A stretch of 53,631 nucleotides of DNA from the NCBI RefSeq assembly GCF_018155095.1, contig NZ_NAAI01000012.1, forward strand, positions 1 to 53,631, read 5' to 3'. Source of the stretch: Bartonella queenslandensis (lineage in GTDB: Bacteria; Pseudomonadota; Alphaproteobacteria; Rhizobiales; Rhizobiaceae). Position numbers and translations under genes: made by a program. Each line of letters opens with the position of its first letter. The stretch's first letter is position 1. This document shows positions 26,671 through 35,938 of this stretch, in pieces. Below the pieces are notes generated by a model. The model did no database searches. It was not told the origin of the DNA and worked only from the letters and a program-made list of their open reading frames with translations.

Positions 26671-27462
26671 GAAAATTTAAAATATTTTTATTCGGTTATG
26701 CCATAAAATAAAGGCGTTTGAGGTGGGGTGAAAATGGTCTATGAGAGGCAAGGATATATGCTGTTGAGGAACCTTCAAGCATACAAATAAAGTGCTTTTT
26801 GTAAGAGAGTGTGTGGAATATTTTAGGGATGGATTTATCTGTCGCGTTTGATAAAGCAGCCTCGTTGAGGAAGAGCTGAAATCACTAGGGGAGTGGATAA
26901 GAGGCTGGGGTGTAGAGCATTGTTTACAGACCACATTGTTTGCAGAGCAGAGTTGGGGGATATTTCGTTTGCTGTTTTCTGTAAAAATTTAAAAGCGTAA
27001 AAATGTGAATCTGTAAAAAAGGAAGAGGAAATTAAGGATGTGGAGGCTTTATGCGTTGTCTATGTTTTGGGGGGTGTTGGGTTTTTTTATCATGGCATAG
27101 AATGTGGTGAGAGGGTTAGTGGGGGGATGAGTCTGGTGAATGAGGTGCAGTTTGGAATGAAGAGCGATGTTAAGTATGTGGGGGTATTGATGAGAGATAT
27201 TTCTTATTCAAGGCTGTTTGTTTAACGGATGGTGCAGTTTTGAAATTTTTGCTTTGTGGAGCATATTTTAGAGCTGCTTTATTAGTTTTGAGGAAAAACA
27301 TCGATATATTATGGGCTTTATGGTTGAAATTGATCAAAATAAGAAAAGACAATGACAGTTTATCAGAGGTGCTAAGCGATGTTTTAAGCTTGTTTTAAAA
27401 AATATTTTTGAGGGTGGTGTTTTACAAATTTTTTTATCCAAGATGGAAAATGTAAAAAGAAG
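26671..27462. repeat. Composite intergenic repeat module (copy b)
   Basis: Begins with TTATGCCATAAAATAAAGGCG (26697) and GAGAGGCAAGGATATATGC, continues with AATATTTTAGGGATGGATTTATC, GTTTACAGACC (26924), the GTAAAA run (26978-27020) and TTATGCGTTGT (27049), and ends with a second piece matching 25190-25260 (TTTGCTTTGTGGAGCATATTTTA). This is the fullest copy of the module: short palindromic element, purine tail, GTAAAA run. No gene. Confidence 0.7.
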
Positions 27463-27483
27463 AAACGCCGCGAATGGCGGCGT
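27463..27483 (-). terminator. Rho-independent terminator of the TPR gene cluster
   Basis: On the minus strand ACGCCGC, CATTC and GCGGCGT form a 7-bp stem followed by TTCTTCTTTTT. It lies after the last partial TPR copy, showing that the 3'-end duplications were inserted between the gene and its original terminator. Confidence 0.8.
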
Positions 27484-27494
27484 GAATGCGTTGT

Positions 27495-27695
27495 CTATTT
27501 GATACTATGCGGAGAAATTCTGTAAAGGAATATGAAGGGCAAAGTATTTAGATATTGCCTTAAATACACAAAAGGCCCAAGTTCAAAATACACTATATAA
27601 TTGCGTGGTTCAAGCTCAAGAGCATGGTTGAGATCAAGCATGGAAAGTTTGCAATCATTCCGTGGGATGTGACGCCAAGCGCGTTTTATTCTCAA
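27495..27695 (-). pseudogene. Second partial duplicate of the TPR gene 3' region
   Basis: About 150 bp match 27880-28034 (KLSMLDLNHALELEPRNYI) and then leave frame where the other copies continue AFFELG. It has no start and is truncated at its end. Confidence 0.85.
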
Positions 27696-27737
27696 GCTTG
27701 AAGAGGAAGCTGGTGCGCTTCATTCATGCATGATGTT

Positions 27738-27995
27738 TCAAAGAGCTTGCGGTGATTTTTCGTCTAACAGAGCCTCAATGCGCTTTTGAAGCTTTTGCAT
27801 TTGTGGAGTGTCGTCTAATGCCTTTTCATAAGCTTTAAAGCCGAGTTCTGGACGCTCTGTTGCTTCCATGGCACTGCCCAGTTCAAAAAAGGCTATATAA
27901 TTGCGTGGTTCAAGCTCAAGAGCATGGTTGAGATCAAGCATGGCAAGTTTGCAATCATTCCGTGGGATGTGACGCCAAGCGCGTTTTATTCTCAA
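27738..27995 (-). pseudogene. First partial duplicate of the TPR gene 3' region
   Basis: The last ~85 codons of the TPR gene are repeated with a 300-bp period: KLAMLDLNHALELEPRNYIA, FFELGSAMEATERPELGFKA, then LDEKSPQAL and stop at the same place. Substitutions (SAMEA for VAMEA; DDTPQM for DYYPQM) and the unrelated codons at its head show it is an old copy without its own start. Confidence 0.85.
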
Positions 27996-28037
27996 GCTTG
28001 AAGAGGAGGCTGGTGCGCTTCATTCATGCATGATGTT

Positions 28038-28823
28038 TCAAAGAGCTTGCGGTGATTTTTCGTCCAGCAGAGCCTCAATGCGCTTTTGAAGCTTTTGCAT
28101 TTGTGGATAGTAGTCTAATGCCTTTTCATAAGCTTTAAGGCCGAGTTCTGGACGCTCTGTTGCTTCCATGGCAACGCCCAGTTCAAAAAAGGCTATATAA
28201 TTGCGTGGTTCAAGCTCAAGAGCATGGTTGAGATCAAGCATGGCAAGTTTGAAATCACTCAGTTGGATGTGAATCCAAGCCCGTCTTATCCAAGCTTCAG
28301 CGTGAGTCGGCAAAAGTGCAAGAACATTATCAATATAATCAAGCGCAAGTCCATAGTCGTCACTGTTGATCGCATTTTCAGCCCATGACATTAAAAGATC
28401 AATCGTCTCACTTCCCGATTGAGACCATAAATGTTGAAGTTGTTGACTGATCTTTTTCGCCTTTGCAACATCAGCACAATATTTCAATTCTTTGAGTAAA
28501 CGTGAAATTTCTGCTTCTTTACGTTGCTTCATTCTATCAACATGGGAAAGAGGCTCTGAGTCAAAATCTTCAAGAATAATTGCAGACGAATCAGAATCAG
28601 AGAATGTTGAGTGAGGGGCAGAAGAATTAGGGATGAGATCATCTAACGGTAAAAGCGATTGTGGAGAAGGTCTATCTTCAGGAAGCAAAGGAGGAGTTTG
28701 CCCATATCCCGAAGAAATAAAACAAAAAATGCCAACACACGAGAGAAAAAAAATTTGCTGGAAAATAGAGAAAAAACGTAACTGAAAAAATCGAAAAATT
28801 TTAAAAAAAATCGAAAAATCCAT
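28038..28823 (-). CDS. Exported TPR-repeat protein
   Basis: 261 residues with an N-terminal signal-like hydrophobic segment (about 8-40, ending FISSGYGQ), a low-complexity Pro/Ser linker (41-80), and a C-terminal helical part with tetratricopeptide repeats: residues ~140-240 include WAENAINSDDYGLALDYID, LPTHAEAWIRRAWIHIQL, FKLAMLDLNHALELEPRN and YKALDYYPQM-like units. It is likely periplasmic, scaffolding a protein complex. It lies downstream of rpmJ on the same strand with a ~110-bp gap. Two truncated copies of its end follow. Confidence 0.8.
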   Translation of the reverse strand: MDFSIFFKIFRFFQLRFFSIFQQIFFLSCVGIFCFISSGYGQTPPLLPEDRPSPQSLLPLDDLIPNSSAPHSTFSDSDSSAIILEDFDSEPLSHVDRMKQRKEAEISRLLKELKYCADVAKAKKISQQLQHLWSQSGSETIDLLMSWAENAINSDDYGLALDYIDNVLALLPTHAEAWIRRAWIHIQLSDFKLAMLDLNHALELEPRNYIAFFELGVAMEATERPELGLKAYEKALDYYPQMQKLQKRIEALLDEKSPQAL

Positions 28824-28934
28824 AAAAACAAGTCCCCAAAAGATAAATCACCAAACATTATCACACAAATGGACTCGTAACCAATGGAACTCTCATCTCC
28901 CAAAAAAACTTAAAAAAATTTTTAAGCCTACAAC

Positions 28935-29060
28935 TTAGCCCTGACGTGCTCTAAAACGCGGGTTCGTTTTATTAAGAATATAAACACGCCTCTTACGACG
29001 CACCAAACGATTGTTACGGTGGCGCTCTTTTAGTGCTTTAAGCGAATTTTTAATTTTCAT
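28935..29060 (-). CDS. rpmJ: 50S ribosomal protein L36
   Basis: The 41-residue product, [18 protein letters not shown] then [20 protein letters not shown], is the alternative (C-minus type) L36: the zinc-binding Cys/His set is absent. It joins the large ribosomal subunit near the peptidyl-transferase region. A second ATG directly upstream (29063) is also possible. It is flanked by an AT-rich upstream region where the promoter must lie. Confidence 0.93.
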   Translation of the reverse strand: MKIKNSLKALKERHRNNRLVRRKRRVYILNKTNPRFRARQG

Positions 29061-30086
29061 CATATTCACCGTTTAAACAGTTTACTTAACACAATATCAC
29101 AATAACTATAAAATAACATTACAACTGAAATATGAATCATAACCCCAATACACTGCTCACCCCATGAACATCGTATTATGATATCACACTTGCATCATAA
29201 TATTATACAATACACTTTTTCATCGTGATCACAAAAAGAAAAACGCACCCTTAAGGCACGTATTAACACACTTCATTGGCACAACGAATAAGTGAAAATT
29301 GCAAAAACTAGAGGAAATCTAACAAGAAGTCTTATTCTTGTCAAGGGTATATCCCTTACAAATTCCCTATGATGTGTTAAGGGCTGCTTTGAAAGTAAAA
29401 AATAATAATTGAGCAAAAGAAGTATAAAAAGCGAAAACAAGCTAAAGGATTCTCAGCTTTAAATAAGCTCTGTCAAGGGTGTAATCGCAAGGGATTGGAG
29501 AGTTTCGTAGGGGGGGTGTTAAGCCGTTGGATTGTGGAGCGGTGTGGGTTTTGATCTTTTGAGAGGGACGTGATGTTTTTAAAAGAGTAGGGCTTGGAGG
29601 GAGAAGCTGTGGGCGGGTTGAAAGGTTAGAAGTGGGGGCGAGCCGTTGGATTGTGGAGCGGTGTGGGTTTTGATCTTTTGAGAGGGACGTGATGTTTTTA
29701 AAAGAGTAGGGCTTGGAGGGAGAAACTGTGGGCGGGTTGAAAGGTTAGGAGTGGGAGCGAGCTGTTGCATTGTTGATTGGGATGGAATTTTGTCGTTAAG
29801 GGGGCGGGGATCTCCTTAAAACGCAGGGCTTGTTTGTGGGGACTCGTGAAACCCTGTCAGGGAATGGGGAAAAGAATTGAGAGGTGTAGGGGCGTTGTGG
29901 AGCCCAATGGATATTGGTGTGGGGTCGAGTTTTGTCTTTGAGGGGGAGGAGAGATGACGTTCTTAATGCTTAGGATAGGGGGGAGGGGGCATAAAGTACT
30001 GTGAGGCACGAGGGAAAAAGTGGGGGAGAGACGTTGTTTTTTCAGTTCTTTGGGGAGAAGTATGAAAAAGTATTTGTATATGGGGG
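29061..30086. other. Intergenic region with 119-bp tandem repeats
   Basis: 29061-29340 is AT-rich and presumably holds the rpmJ promoter. From 29340 to 30086 no gene is supported; the minus-strand ORFs there are Pro/Ser-rich shadows of purine-rich repeats. Confidence 0.55.
29524..29880. repeat. 119-bp tandem repeat, two good copies and a third degenerate
   Basis: CCGTTGGATTGTGGAGCGG begins at 29524 and 29643, and a weaker GCTGTTGCATTG begins at 29761. Each copy runs through TTTTGATCTTTTGAGAGGGA and GAGTAGGGCTTGGAGGGAG. The first two differ at only a few bases. The 20-bp head also resembles GCCGTTGGACTGTC near 33773, so the unit is part of a dispersed family. Confidence 0.85.
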
Positions 30087-31292
30087 TTAAGATTTGCTGG
30101 CTGGGCCCGTTAATTGAATGACATGACCCATTTTGCGCTGAGGCTGAATCGTGCTTTTGCCATATAAGTGGATTGAAGTGTTCTCTTGCGTGAGAAAATA
30201 TTTTAAAGTGCTTAAATTGTTCCCAAGAAGATTGGTCATTTGGCAATTACTATGACGATACGGGCTACCTAAGGGAAGACCACAAATAGCACGGATATGT
30301 TGTTCAAATTGTGAAGTGATGCATGCCTTTTGCGTCCAATGACCAGAATTATGCACACGCGGGGCTAATTCGTTTACTAAAAGACGACCATCCATTAAGA
30401 CAAAAAATTCAATGCAAAGAACACCAACATAATCCAGAGCATTCATGACTGTGGCACTGATATCTTGCGCGGATTTTTGTACTTCAAGAGGAATATGGGA
30501 TGGAACAAAGGACTTATGAAGAATTCCGTTTTTGTGTTGGTTTTCAGGACAATCATAAAAAATATGTTTCCCTTGTTTTGTGCGGGCTGAGAGAACAGAA
30601 ATTTCCGCTAAAAAAGGAACGATCTCTTCTAAAATACAAGGCTGTTGGTGAAAAGTATTTAAGGCTTCTTTAAGGGTTTGTTCATCAGGATGATCAAGCT
30701 TGAGCTGATTTTTTCCATCATAACCAAAACGACGTGTCTTTAAAAGACCACGCCCCCCTAAGGTTTCAAGGGCAGAAAGAAGAGAAGAAGAATCGTCAAT
30801 AGCATGCCATGAGGCCGTATCAATCCCTTGATCACGTAAAAATTGCTTTTCAAAAAGTCGATCTTGCGCAATCTCTAATGCGTGGGAAGAAGGATAAACA
30901 GGCTTGCTTTTTTCTACGTATTGAACTGTTTCAAGCGAAAGATTTTCAAATTCATAGCTGACAACATCGCACTGAGCAATAAAATCATCTAAGGCTGATG
31001 TATCATCATAGGAGGAAACAATATGCTTGTTGGCTGTTTGAGCGGCTGGACAATCGCCTTCTGGGCAAAAAATAATGGTTCGAAATCCCAATTCTGCCGC
31101 TGCTATGGCGAGCATGCGTGCCAATTGCCCACCACCAATTAAACCAATGACGCTGCCTGGAGGAAGCATGTGAGATGGCGTGATCTCGTTGGATGGGGAG
31201 ATGGTGGATAACGGGGACGTGTTAGATGGCAAGGTGGTGTGGGATAGTGAGGGCGTGTTAGATAGCGGGGGCGTGGTGGAAGACGGTGTCAT
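30087..31292 (-). CDS. purK: 5-(carboxyamino)imidazole ribonucleotide synthase
   Basis: PurK carboxylates aminoimidazole ribonucleotide with ATP and bicarbonate; PurE, encoded just upstream, isomerises the product in purine synthesis. The ATP-grasp core starts at ~42 with VIGLIGGGQLARMLA and contains FENLSLETVQ, RFGYDGKNQ, CILEEIVPF, EISVLSART and NELAPRVHNSGHWT. Residues 1-41 are an unusual Ser/Thr/Pro-rich repeat extension (SSTTPPLSNTPSLSHTTLPS...). The ATG at 31292 has a perfect GGAGGTTTAAA ribosome site, so the extension is probably translated; M42 would be the ancestral start. The purE-purK junction has been duplicated. Confidence 0.95.
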   Translation of the reverse strand: MTPSSTTPPLSNTPSLSHTTLPSNTSPLSTISPSNEITPSHMLPPGSVIGLIGGGQLARMLAIAAAELGFRTIIFCPEGDCPAAQTANKHIVSSYDDTSALDDFIAQCDVVSYEFENLSLETVQYVEKSKPVYPSSHALEIAQDRLFEKQFLRDQGIDTASWHAIDDSSSLLSALETLGGRGLLKTRRFGYDGKNQLKLDHPDEQTLKEALNTFHQQPCILEEIVPFLAEISVLSARTKQGKHIFYDCPENQHKNGILHKSFVPSHIPLEVQKSAQDISATVMNALDYVGVLCIEFFVLMDGRLLVNELAPRVHNSGHWTQKACITSQFEQHIRAICGLPLGSPYRHSNCQMTNLLGNNLSTLKYFLTQENTSIHLYGKSTIQPQRKMGHVIQLTGPASKS

Positions 31293-31498
31293 TTTAAACC
31301 TCCGTTATAGGCGTGAGGGCGATATTGGTTGTTTGTTGCTGTTCGAAATCCTAATTCTGCTGCTATGGCGAGCATGCGTGCCAGTTGCCCAGCACCAATT
31401 AAACCAATGACGCTGCCTAGAGGAAGCATATGAGAGGGCGCGATATCATTGGATGATGAGGTGGTGGATAGCGCGGGCGTGGTGGAAGACGGTGTCAT
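31293..31498 (-). pseudogene. Duplicated purE-end/purK-start fragment
   Basis: An ATG with the same GGAGGTTTAAA site opens a 69-codon frame: a shorter Ser/Thr-rich leader, then MLPLGSVIGLIGAGQLARML and ELGFRT, then it drops into a copy of the purE 3' end (AACCTCCGTTATAGGCG). It is a ~207-bp tandem duplication of the gene junction. If translated it gives a truncated purK leader peptide directly after purE. Confidence 0.9.
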
Positions 31499-31499
31499 T

Positions 31500-31997
31500 T
31501 TAAACCTCCGTTATAGGCGCCAAGGCAACATTGGCTGTTTGTTGATGACGCCAATCTGCTAATCGTTGGGCGAGATCATGATCGTAAACGGCCATAACCG
31601 CTGCGGCTAAAAGGGCGGCATTAATGGCGCCTGCTTTGCCAATGGCTAACGTGCCAACCGGTATTCCTGCTGGCATTTGCACGATTGAAAGTAAAGAATC
31701 TTGACCAGAAAGAGCGTGTGAAGGCACGGGAACACCAAAAACAGGAAGTGGCGTAAGCGCTGCAAGCATACCTGGAAGATGCGCAGCACCCCCAGCGCCG
31801 GCAATTAAAATTTTAAAACCTGCTTCTTTTGCTTCTTTTGCAAATTGGTAAAGACGTTCAGGGGTTCGGTGGGCTGAGACAATATGCGAACTATGAGAAA
31901 TGCCAAGATCCCTTAAAATATCGGCACTATGGCACATCGTTTGCCAATCCGATTGGCTCCCCATTAAAATCCCAACATCACACGTTTCTTTTGTCAT
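31500..31997 (-). CDS. purE: N5-carboxyaminoimidazole ribonucleotide mutase
   Basis: Class I PurE, 165 residues from the ATG at 31997 (a TTG six bases earlier is also in frame). The N-terminus [14 protein letters not shown] carries the catalytic-site SQSD, followed by [10 protein letters not shown] with the catalytic His, then [14 protein letters not shown] and PVFGVPVPS. It rearranges N5-CAIR to CAIR in the cytosol. The next purK start (the truncated copy) lies 2 bp past its stop, so the operon was originally tightly coupled. Confidence 0.96.
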   Translation of the reverse strand: MTKETCDVGILMGSQSDWQTMCHSADILRDLGISHSSHIVSAHRTPERLYQFAKEAKEAGFKILIAGAGGAAHLPGMLAALTPLPVFGVPVPSHALSGQDSLLSIVQMPAGIPVGTLAIGKAGAINAALLAAAVMAVYDHDLAQRLADWRHQQTANVALAPITEV

Positions 31998-32787
31998 TCT
32001 CAATCCTTTTCAAAGATTCAAGGCGATTCCTTATCAGCATTTTTTAAGAGTTTTATAAGCTCTTTGCAAAGCCAATCTCTGGCAGAAAAATAGTTTTTTT
32101 AAAATAAGATGGAAAGGGATAAATTTTAAGGGCGATACGGCAGCTGAAAAATACATCCTTAAAGCTCATGAAGCTCTATCCTTTGAGTCGTCGTATTAAA
32201 ATTTTGACCGATGGGAAGGTTAAACAGTGAAAGTGTTGTTTCTTTTCAAGAAAAAAGAAAAAAATACATGCTGGAAATATATTCTGGATAAATATTAAGG
32301 TGGTCAGAAAATGTCTCAGTTTTTATTGCTAAAATAAATACTGTTACCATATATGGTAAGGTATGGTGCAATTTGAAACACTATTGAAAATAAAAAAGAG
32401 ATTTTATGGCAAAAGTGCGTTGCAAATAAGGGTGTTTTTGAGAAAAAATAACAGAGGGATATCTTTTATTTCAAAGGCTTCTTATTTTGCTGTTTAGGTA
32501 GGGGGGAAAAGAGATTCTTTAATGATTGCTGAGATAAAGAACGAGAAAAATCAACGCTTTAGTACTTTTTCTCAGAGGCGTTTTTAGGTGATGAGGTTTT
32601 TCATCATTTCTTCACAGAAATGTAACCACAATACCATAAATATAACGATAATATTAAAGTGAAGGATGAATTGTGAAAAATAAATTCATGGTCTCTTTTT
32701 TGCCCAATTTTTTAATATGGTGAATCCTCATAATTCAGAAATAACAGTTAAACCATCGGAATATTTAAGAAAGGAGATTTGAAAGTC
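31998..32787. other. Intergenic region upstream of the dsbB pair
   Basis: 790 bp without a supported gene. A 16-codon GTG frame (KNKFMVSFLPNFLIW, near 32674) precedes the next gene by ~60 bp and could be a leader or chance. AAGGAG lies 9 bp before the start at 32788. Confidence 0.5.
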
Positions 32788-32940
32788 ATGTTTTTCCCAT
32801 TTTTAATCGCTTTAGGCACTGCAATAACAACGGTGTATGGCAAAAAAAATATAAGTTATGCTTTGTGGGCTCTCTTATTCGTTGTTATTCTTCTGACGTT
32901 TAATCATCACGCAACTTCTACTTTGAATTTATCTTTTTGA
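32788..32940 (+). CDS. DUF5993-like small membrane protein
   Basis: 50 residues with two hydrophobic helices (FFPFLIALGTAITTVYG and SYALWALLFVVILLTF) joined by a short KKN turn and a His-containing tail. The start follows AAAGGAGATTTGAAAGTC. From memory small proteins of this shape (DUF5993) are encoded next to dsbB, and here dsbB starts 11 bp downstream. A role in assembling or assisting DsbB is plausible but inferred from location. Confidence 0.8.
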   Translation: MFFPFLIALGTAITTVYGKKNISYALWALLFVVILLTFNHHATSTLNLSF

Positions 32941-32950
32941 GAGAATAGCC

Positions 32951-33532
32951 ATGGAAAATGTTGAACAAAAAAATCCTCATTTCGTCATATTGATGAATAC
33001 GCTAGGACTGATTGGATTGTCCATTGTCTTGGTGGTCGCTTTTTATTATCAATTGGTAAAATTTGAGTTGCCTTGTCCCCTTTGTTTGTTGCAACGCGTT
33101 GGATTGATGCTGGCTGGTTGTGGCTTCTTACTCAATATTCACCATAAGGTGAAAAATACCCATTATGGTATGGTTATTATCGGCTGTATGGTAACCAGCG
33201 CTGTGGCTGCGCGTCAGGTATTTTTGCATATCACACCTGATGATCTGGGATATGGTTCAACGTTCTTTGGATTGCATTTTTATACTTGGGCTTTCATTAT
33301 TTCTGTTCTTTGTATCTTTGCTGTTGCGTTCGTCATGATCTTAGGCGAATTGGCTCACAAATTTAAAGAATTTTCTCCTTTTCCAATCTTGAGTAAAACG
33401 GCAAGTTTCTTATTTGTATTTTTAATTGCGGCAAATTTGCTTTCTACCATACTAGAATGCGGTGGCGGACAATGCGCTGATGATCCTGTACGCTATGAAT
33501 TGTTATCGAATTGGTTCCCTTCAGATTCTTGA
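32951..33532 (+). CDS. dsbB: Disulfide bond formation protein B
   Basis: An inner-membrane quinone reductase that re-oxidises DsbA. 193 residues with four membrane helices (about 13-32, 43-62, 72-90, 145-165 plus a longer segment near 115-135). The first periplasmic cysteine pair is in LPCPLCLLQRVGL (near 38-50), with the quinone-binding Arg following. The second pair is in ECGGGQCADDP (near 173-183), spaced more closely than in the E. coli protein. A terminator follows. Confidence 0.92.
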   Translation: MENVEQKNPHFVILMNTLGLIGLSIVLVVAFYYQLVKFELPCPLCLLQRVGLMLAGCGFLLNIHHKVKNTHYGMVIIGCMVTSAVAARQVFLHITPDDLGYGSTFFGLHFYTWAFIISVLCIFAVAFVMILGELAHKFKEFSPFPILSKTASFLFVFLIAANLLSTILECGGGQCADDPVRYELLSNWFPSDS

Positions 33533-33567
33533 ATTTTTTAATTATTCCTCATTATAATTTTACTATT

Positions 33568-33606
33568 AAAGAGGCGGACATGTTAAGAAGTCCGCTTCTT
33601 TTTTAT
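33568..33606 (+). terminator. Rho-independent terminator after dsbB
   Basis: AAGAGGCGGAC, a 10-nt loop and GTCCGCTTCTT form an 11-bp stem with one G-U pair, running into TTTTTT, 40 bp past the dsbB stop. Confidence 0.9.
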
Positions 33607-34279
33607 TGAGTCGATGGTTTGTAAAGATTTTTGATCTTCTCAAGGCAATTTATCAAGAGGGGGGCTTTTATGCGTATTTGCGATTGATCTTTTTTAAAGA
33701 AAGACGTGGATTGTCGTTTTTTTGAAGCTCGCATTCTTTTCAGCGAGTTTGAAGGATTCGTATAGGGGCCGTTGTTGAGCCGTTGGACTGTCTTGTCGTG
33801 CAGTGGGGAGGGGAAGAAAAACTGTTTCTAAAAGGCGCATTAACTATAAAAATTTTTTGTTCTTGATTTTTTTAAACTTTGTGATAGATGAGTTATTATA
33901 TTCATTTTGGTGCTTCTGAAGTATCTTAGATGCTTCGAGAGGGGAAATTTGAAATTCTGGAAATTATCTCAATAATTTTCTGGAGAGGTTTGTTTATGAG
34001 AGGCAAGCCTTTTTTTTTAATCGTTTTTTTTAAAGATTTTTCCTTTCAGTGTGAAGCTCCTTTTTAGAAAAGGATGCGCGTTTGGTGATGATGCTTCCTA
34101 TGAAAAAACTTTGACATAGAAGAACAATTTATCGTTGTCGAGGTTGAAGGAGAAAATCAAAAAAATTTTCCCATGTCCAACTTTCTTAAAGGAGAATCCA
34201 GTCAATAGATTTTTGTCCGTTATAAAAGCGCCGCATGGAGGGAAAGATTCTTTAAAAAGTTGTCAAGGCACACTTTTGC
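33607..34279. other. Intergenic, nothing identified
   Basis: Low-complexity T-rich segments (33990-34050) and a short match to the 119-bp repeat family (GCCGTTGGACTGTC, 33773). No gene supported. Confidence 0.5.
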
Positions 34280-34666
34280 CTAATCAGAGATCAACCATAA
34301 GATTGCCTTTTGTTTTTTGGGTTTGAGTTCTCTGAAGTTTTTCAAAAGGACATGTTCTTTTTCGCTATAGGTTTCTTGATCATGGTTTGGGAGACTTTCT
34401 TGTGAGACAAGGTCTTCTTTTGTGGCAAGATCAGCGGCTAAAAGATTCGCATAAAAAAAGCTTATAGGGATTTCTAATTTTTTAGCGATTTCTAACAAAC
34501 ATTTTGCGCTGACACGGTTGGCGCTTTTTTCATATTTTTGGATTTGTTGGAAGCTGACACCTAAATGGTTTCCTAATTCCTTTTGAGAAAGCCCCATTGA
34601 AATGCGTCTTTGACGAATTCTTTTACCTATAGAAATATCAATAAAGTGTGGATTTTTAGTTGGCAC
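34280..34666 (-). CDS. Brt-linked XRE-family regulator, cassette 6
   Basis: 128 residues from GTG at 34666. Sequence order: PTKNPHFIDISIGKRIRQRR, HTH core SMGLSQKELGNHLGVSFQQI, linker KLEIPISFFYANLLAADLAT, a polar region, and the C-terminal helix KNFRELKPKKQKAILWLI. It is the closest relative of the neighbouring cassette 7 (over 95% identical outside a deletion), so the two are a recent tandem duplication. KYEKSANRV replaces the usual KYEKGxNRV. Confidence 0.88.
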   Translation of the reverse strand: MPTKNPHFIDISIGKRIRQRRISMGLSQKELGNHLGVSFQQIQKYEKSANRVSAKCLLEIAKKLEIPISFFYANLLAADLATKEDLVSQESLPNHDQETYSEKEHVLLKNFRELKPKKQKAILWLISD

Positions 34667-34879
34667 TTCGCACCCCCTCCGGTTGCGAGCGCCCTCGCAT
34701 TGGTATTCCGGGAGTTAAAGGTACTGAATCCGAGTCAGCTTTTTGCTTTTAGTGCTGAGCGCACCTGGACATAGCAAAATCTCCCGGAATTCCGGGATAT
34801 CCGCAAAGCGGGTTCATTTTTACGCTCGGATTTAGGACCTTTAATCCCTCTTGATCGGTGCGTAGACGATCAAAATATC
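34667..34879 (-). ncRNA. Brt-family RNA leader, cassette 6
   Basis: Promoter TTGCCA (34914-34909), 17 bp, TATCAC (34891-34886). Arms pair: A/A' AATCCGAG/CTCGGATT (same as cassette 1) and C/C' TTAAAGGT/ACCTTTAA (different from cassette 1). First hairpin GATCG/CGATC; second CCCGC/GCGG. Confidence 0.8.
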
Positions 34880-34935
34880 TTATAAGTGATAAAGGAATTT
34901 CAGAAGATTGGCAAGAAAAATGAAAGGTGTGTTTC

Positions 34936-35307
34936 TTATCTCTCAGAGATCAACCATAAGATTGCCTTTTGTTTTTTGGGTTTGAGTTCTCTGAAGTTTT
35001 TCAAAAGGACATGTTCTTTTTCGCTATAGGTTTCTTGATCATGGTTTGGGAGACTTTCTTGTGAGACAAGGTCTTCTTTTGTGGCAAGATCAGCGGCTAG
35101 AAGATCCGCATAAAAAAAGCTTATAGCGATTTCTAACAAACATTTTGCGCTGACAAGGTTGGCGCCTTTTTCATATTTTTGGATTTGTTGGAAGCTGACA
35201 CCTAAATGGTTTCCTAATTCCTTTTGAGAAAGCCCCATTGAAATGCGTCTTTGACGAATTCTTTTACCTATAGAAATATCAATAAAGTGTGGATTTTTAG
35301 TTGGCAC
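34936..35307 (-). CDS. Brt-linked XRE-family regulator, cassette 7 (6-residue deletion)
   Basis: 123 residues. It is like cassette 6 but lacks KKLEIP between LLEIA and ISFFYADLL, an in-frame 18-bp deletion between two GATTTCTAA direct repeats. The loss falls in the helix linking the HTH to the C-terminal part and might alter dimer geometry. Its end (LISER) differs from the common LISD. Confidence 0.82.
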   Translation of the reverse strand: MPTKNPHFIDISIGKRIRQRRISMGLSQKELGNHLGVSFQQIQKYEKGANLVSAKCLLEIAISFFYADLLAADLATKEDLVSQESLPNHDQETYSEKEHVLLKNFRELKPKKQKAILWLISER

Positions 35308-35526
35308 TTCGCACCCCCTCCGGTTGCGAGCGCCCTCGCATTGGTATTCCGGGAGGTTGAAAATACTGAACTCGAATCAGCTTTTTTGCTTTTAGTGCTA
35401 GAGCGCACTTGGACATAGCAAAAACTCCCGGAATTCCGGGATACCAGCAAAGCGGGGCAAATTCATGTACGAGTTTTCGGGTTTTCAACTCCCTATTTGA
35501 CCGTTGCGTGGACGATCAAAAACACG
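35308..35526 (-). ncRNA. Brt-family RNA leader, cassette 7
   Basis: Promoter TTGCCA (35561-35556), TATTGA (35538-35533). Although its regulator is nearly identical to cassette 6, its arms are quite different and still pair: A/A' AACTCG/CGAGTT and C/C' GTTGAAAA/TTTTCAAC. Confidence 0.8.
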
Positions 35527-35561
35527 GACCCATCAATAAAGGACTTTCAGAAGATTGGCAA

Positions 35562-35938
35562 GAAAAATGAAAATATTTCTATTTGGTTATACCGTAAATA
35601 GGGGTGTTTGAAGTGGGGTGAGCATGGTTTATGAGAGGCAAGGATATGCCGTTGAGGGACCTTCAAGTATATATGGCAAAAAGGGTAAGGAAGATATAAT
35701 AGAAGGCTGTTCATTTACAGGAGATAGCAAAATAGCGGGGAATCTTACAAAGAAAATATATTAAACTATTCAAATATTTATAGCGGATTTATCCACTTTG
35801 GTATCTTAATTGTGGAGACAGTGTATTTGTGGCAGCATGACTTCCTCTGGCATTGTTGAGTGTGAAAGATCTATAGCGTTGCAGAATTTTTAAATTGTGC
35901 TTAAACTTTCAAAACTGAAAAATAGAGGGGGGGAGTTC
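35562..35938. repeat. Short copy of the Brt-flanking repeat, then intergenic DNA
   Basis: 35580-35690 matches 26690-26770 (GTTATACCGTAAATAGGGG, GTTTATGAGAGGCAAGGATA, CCGTTGAGGGACCTTCAAG). The GTAAAA run and purine tail are absent. Beyond 35690 nothing is recognisable. Confidence 0.65.
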
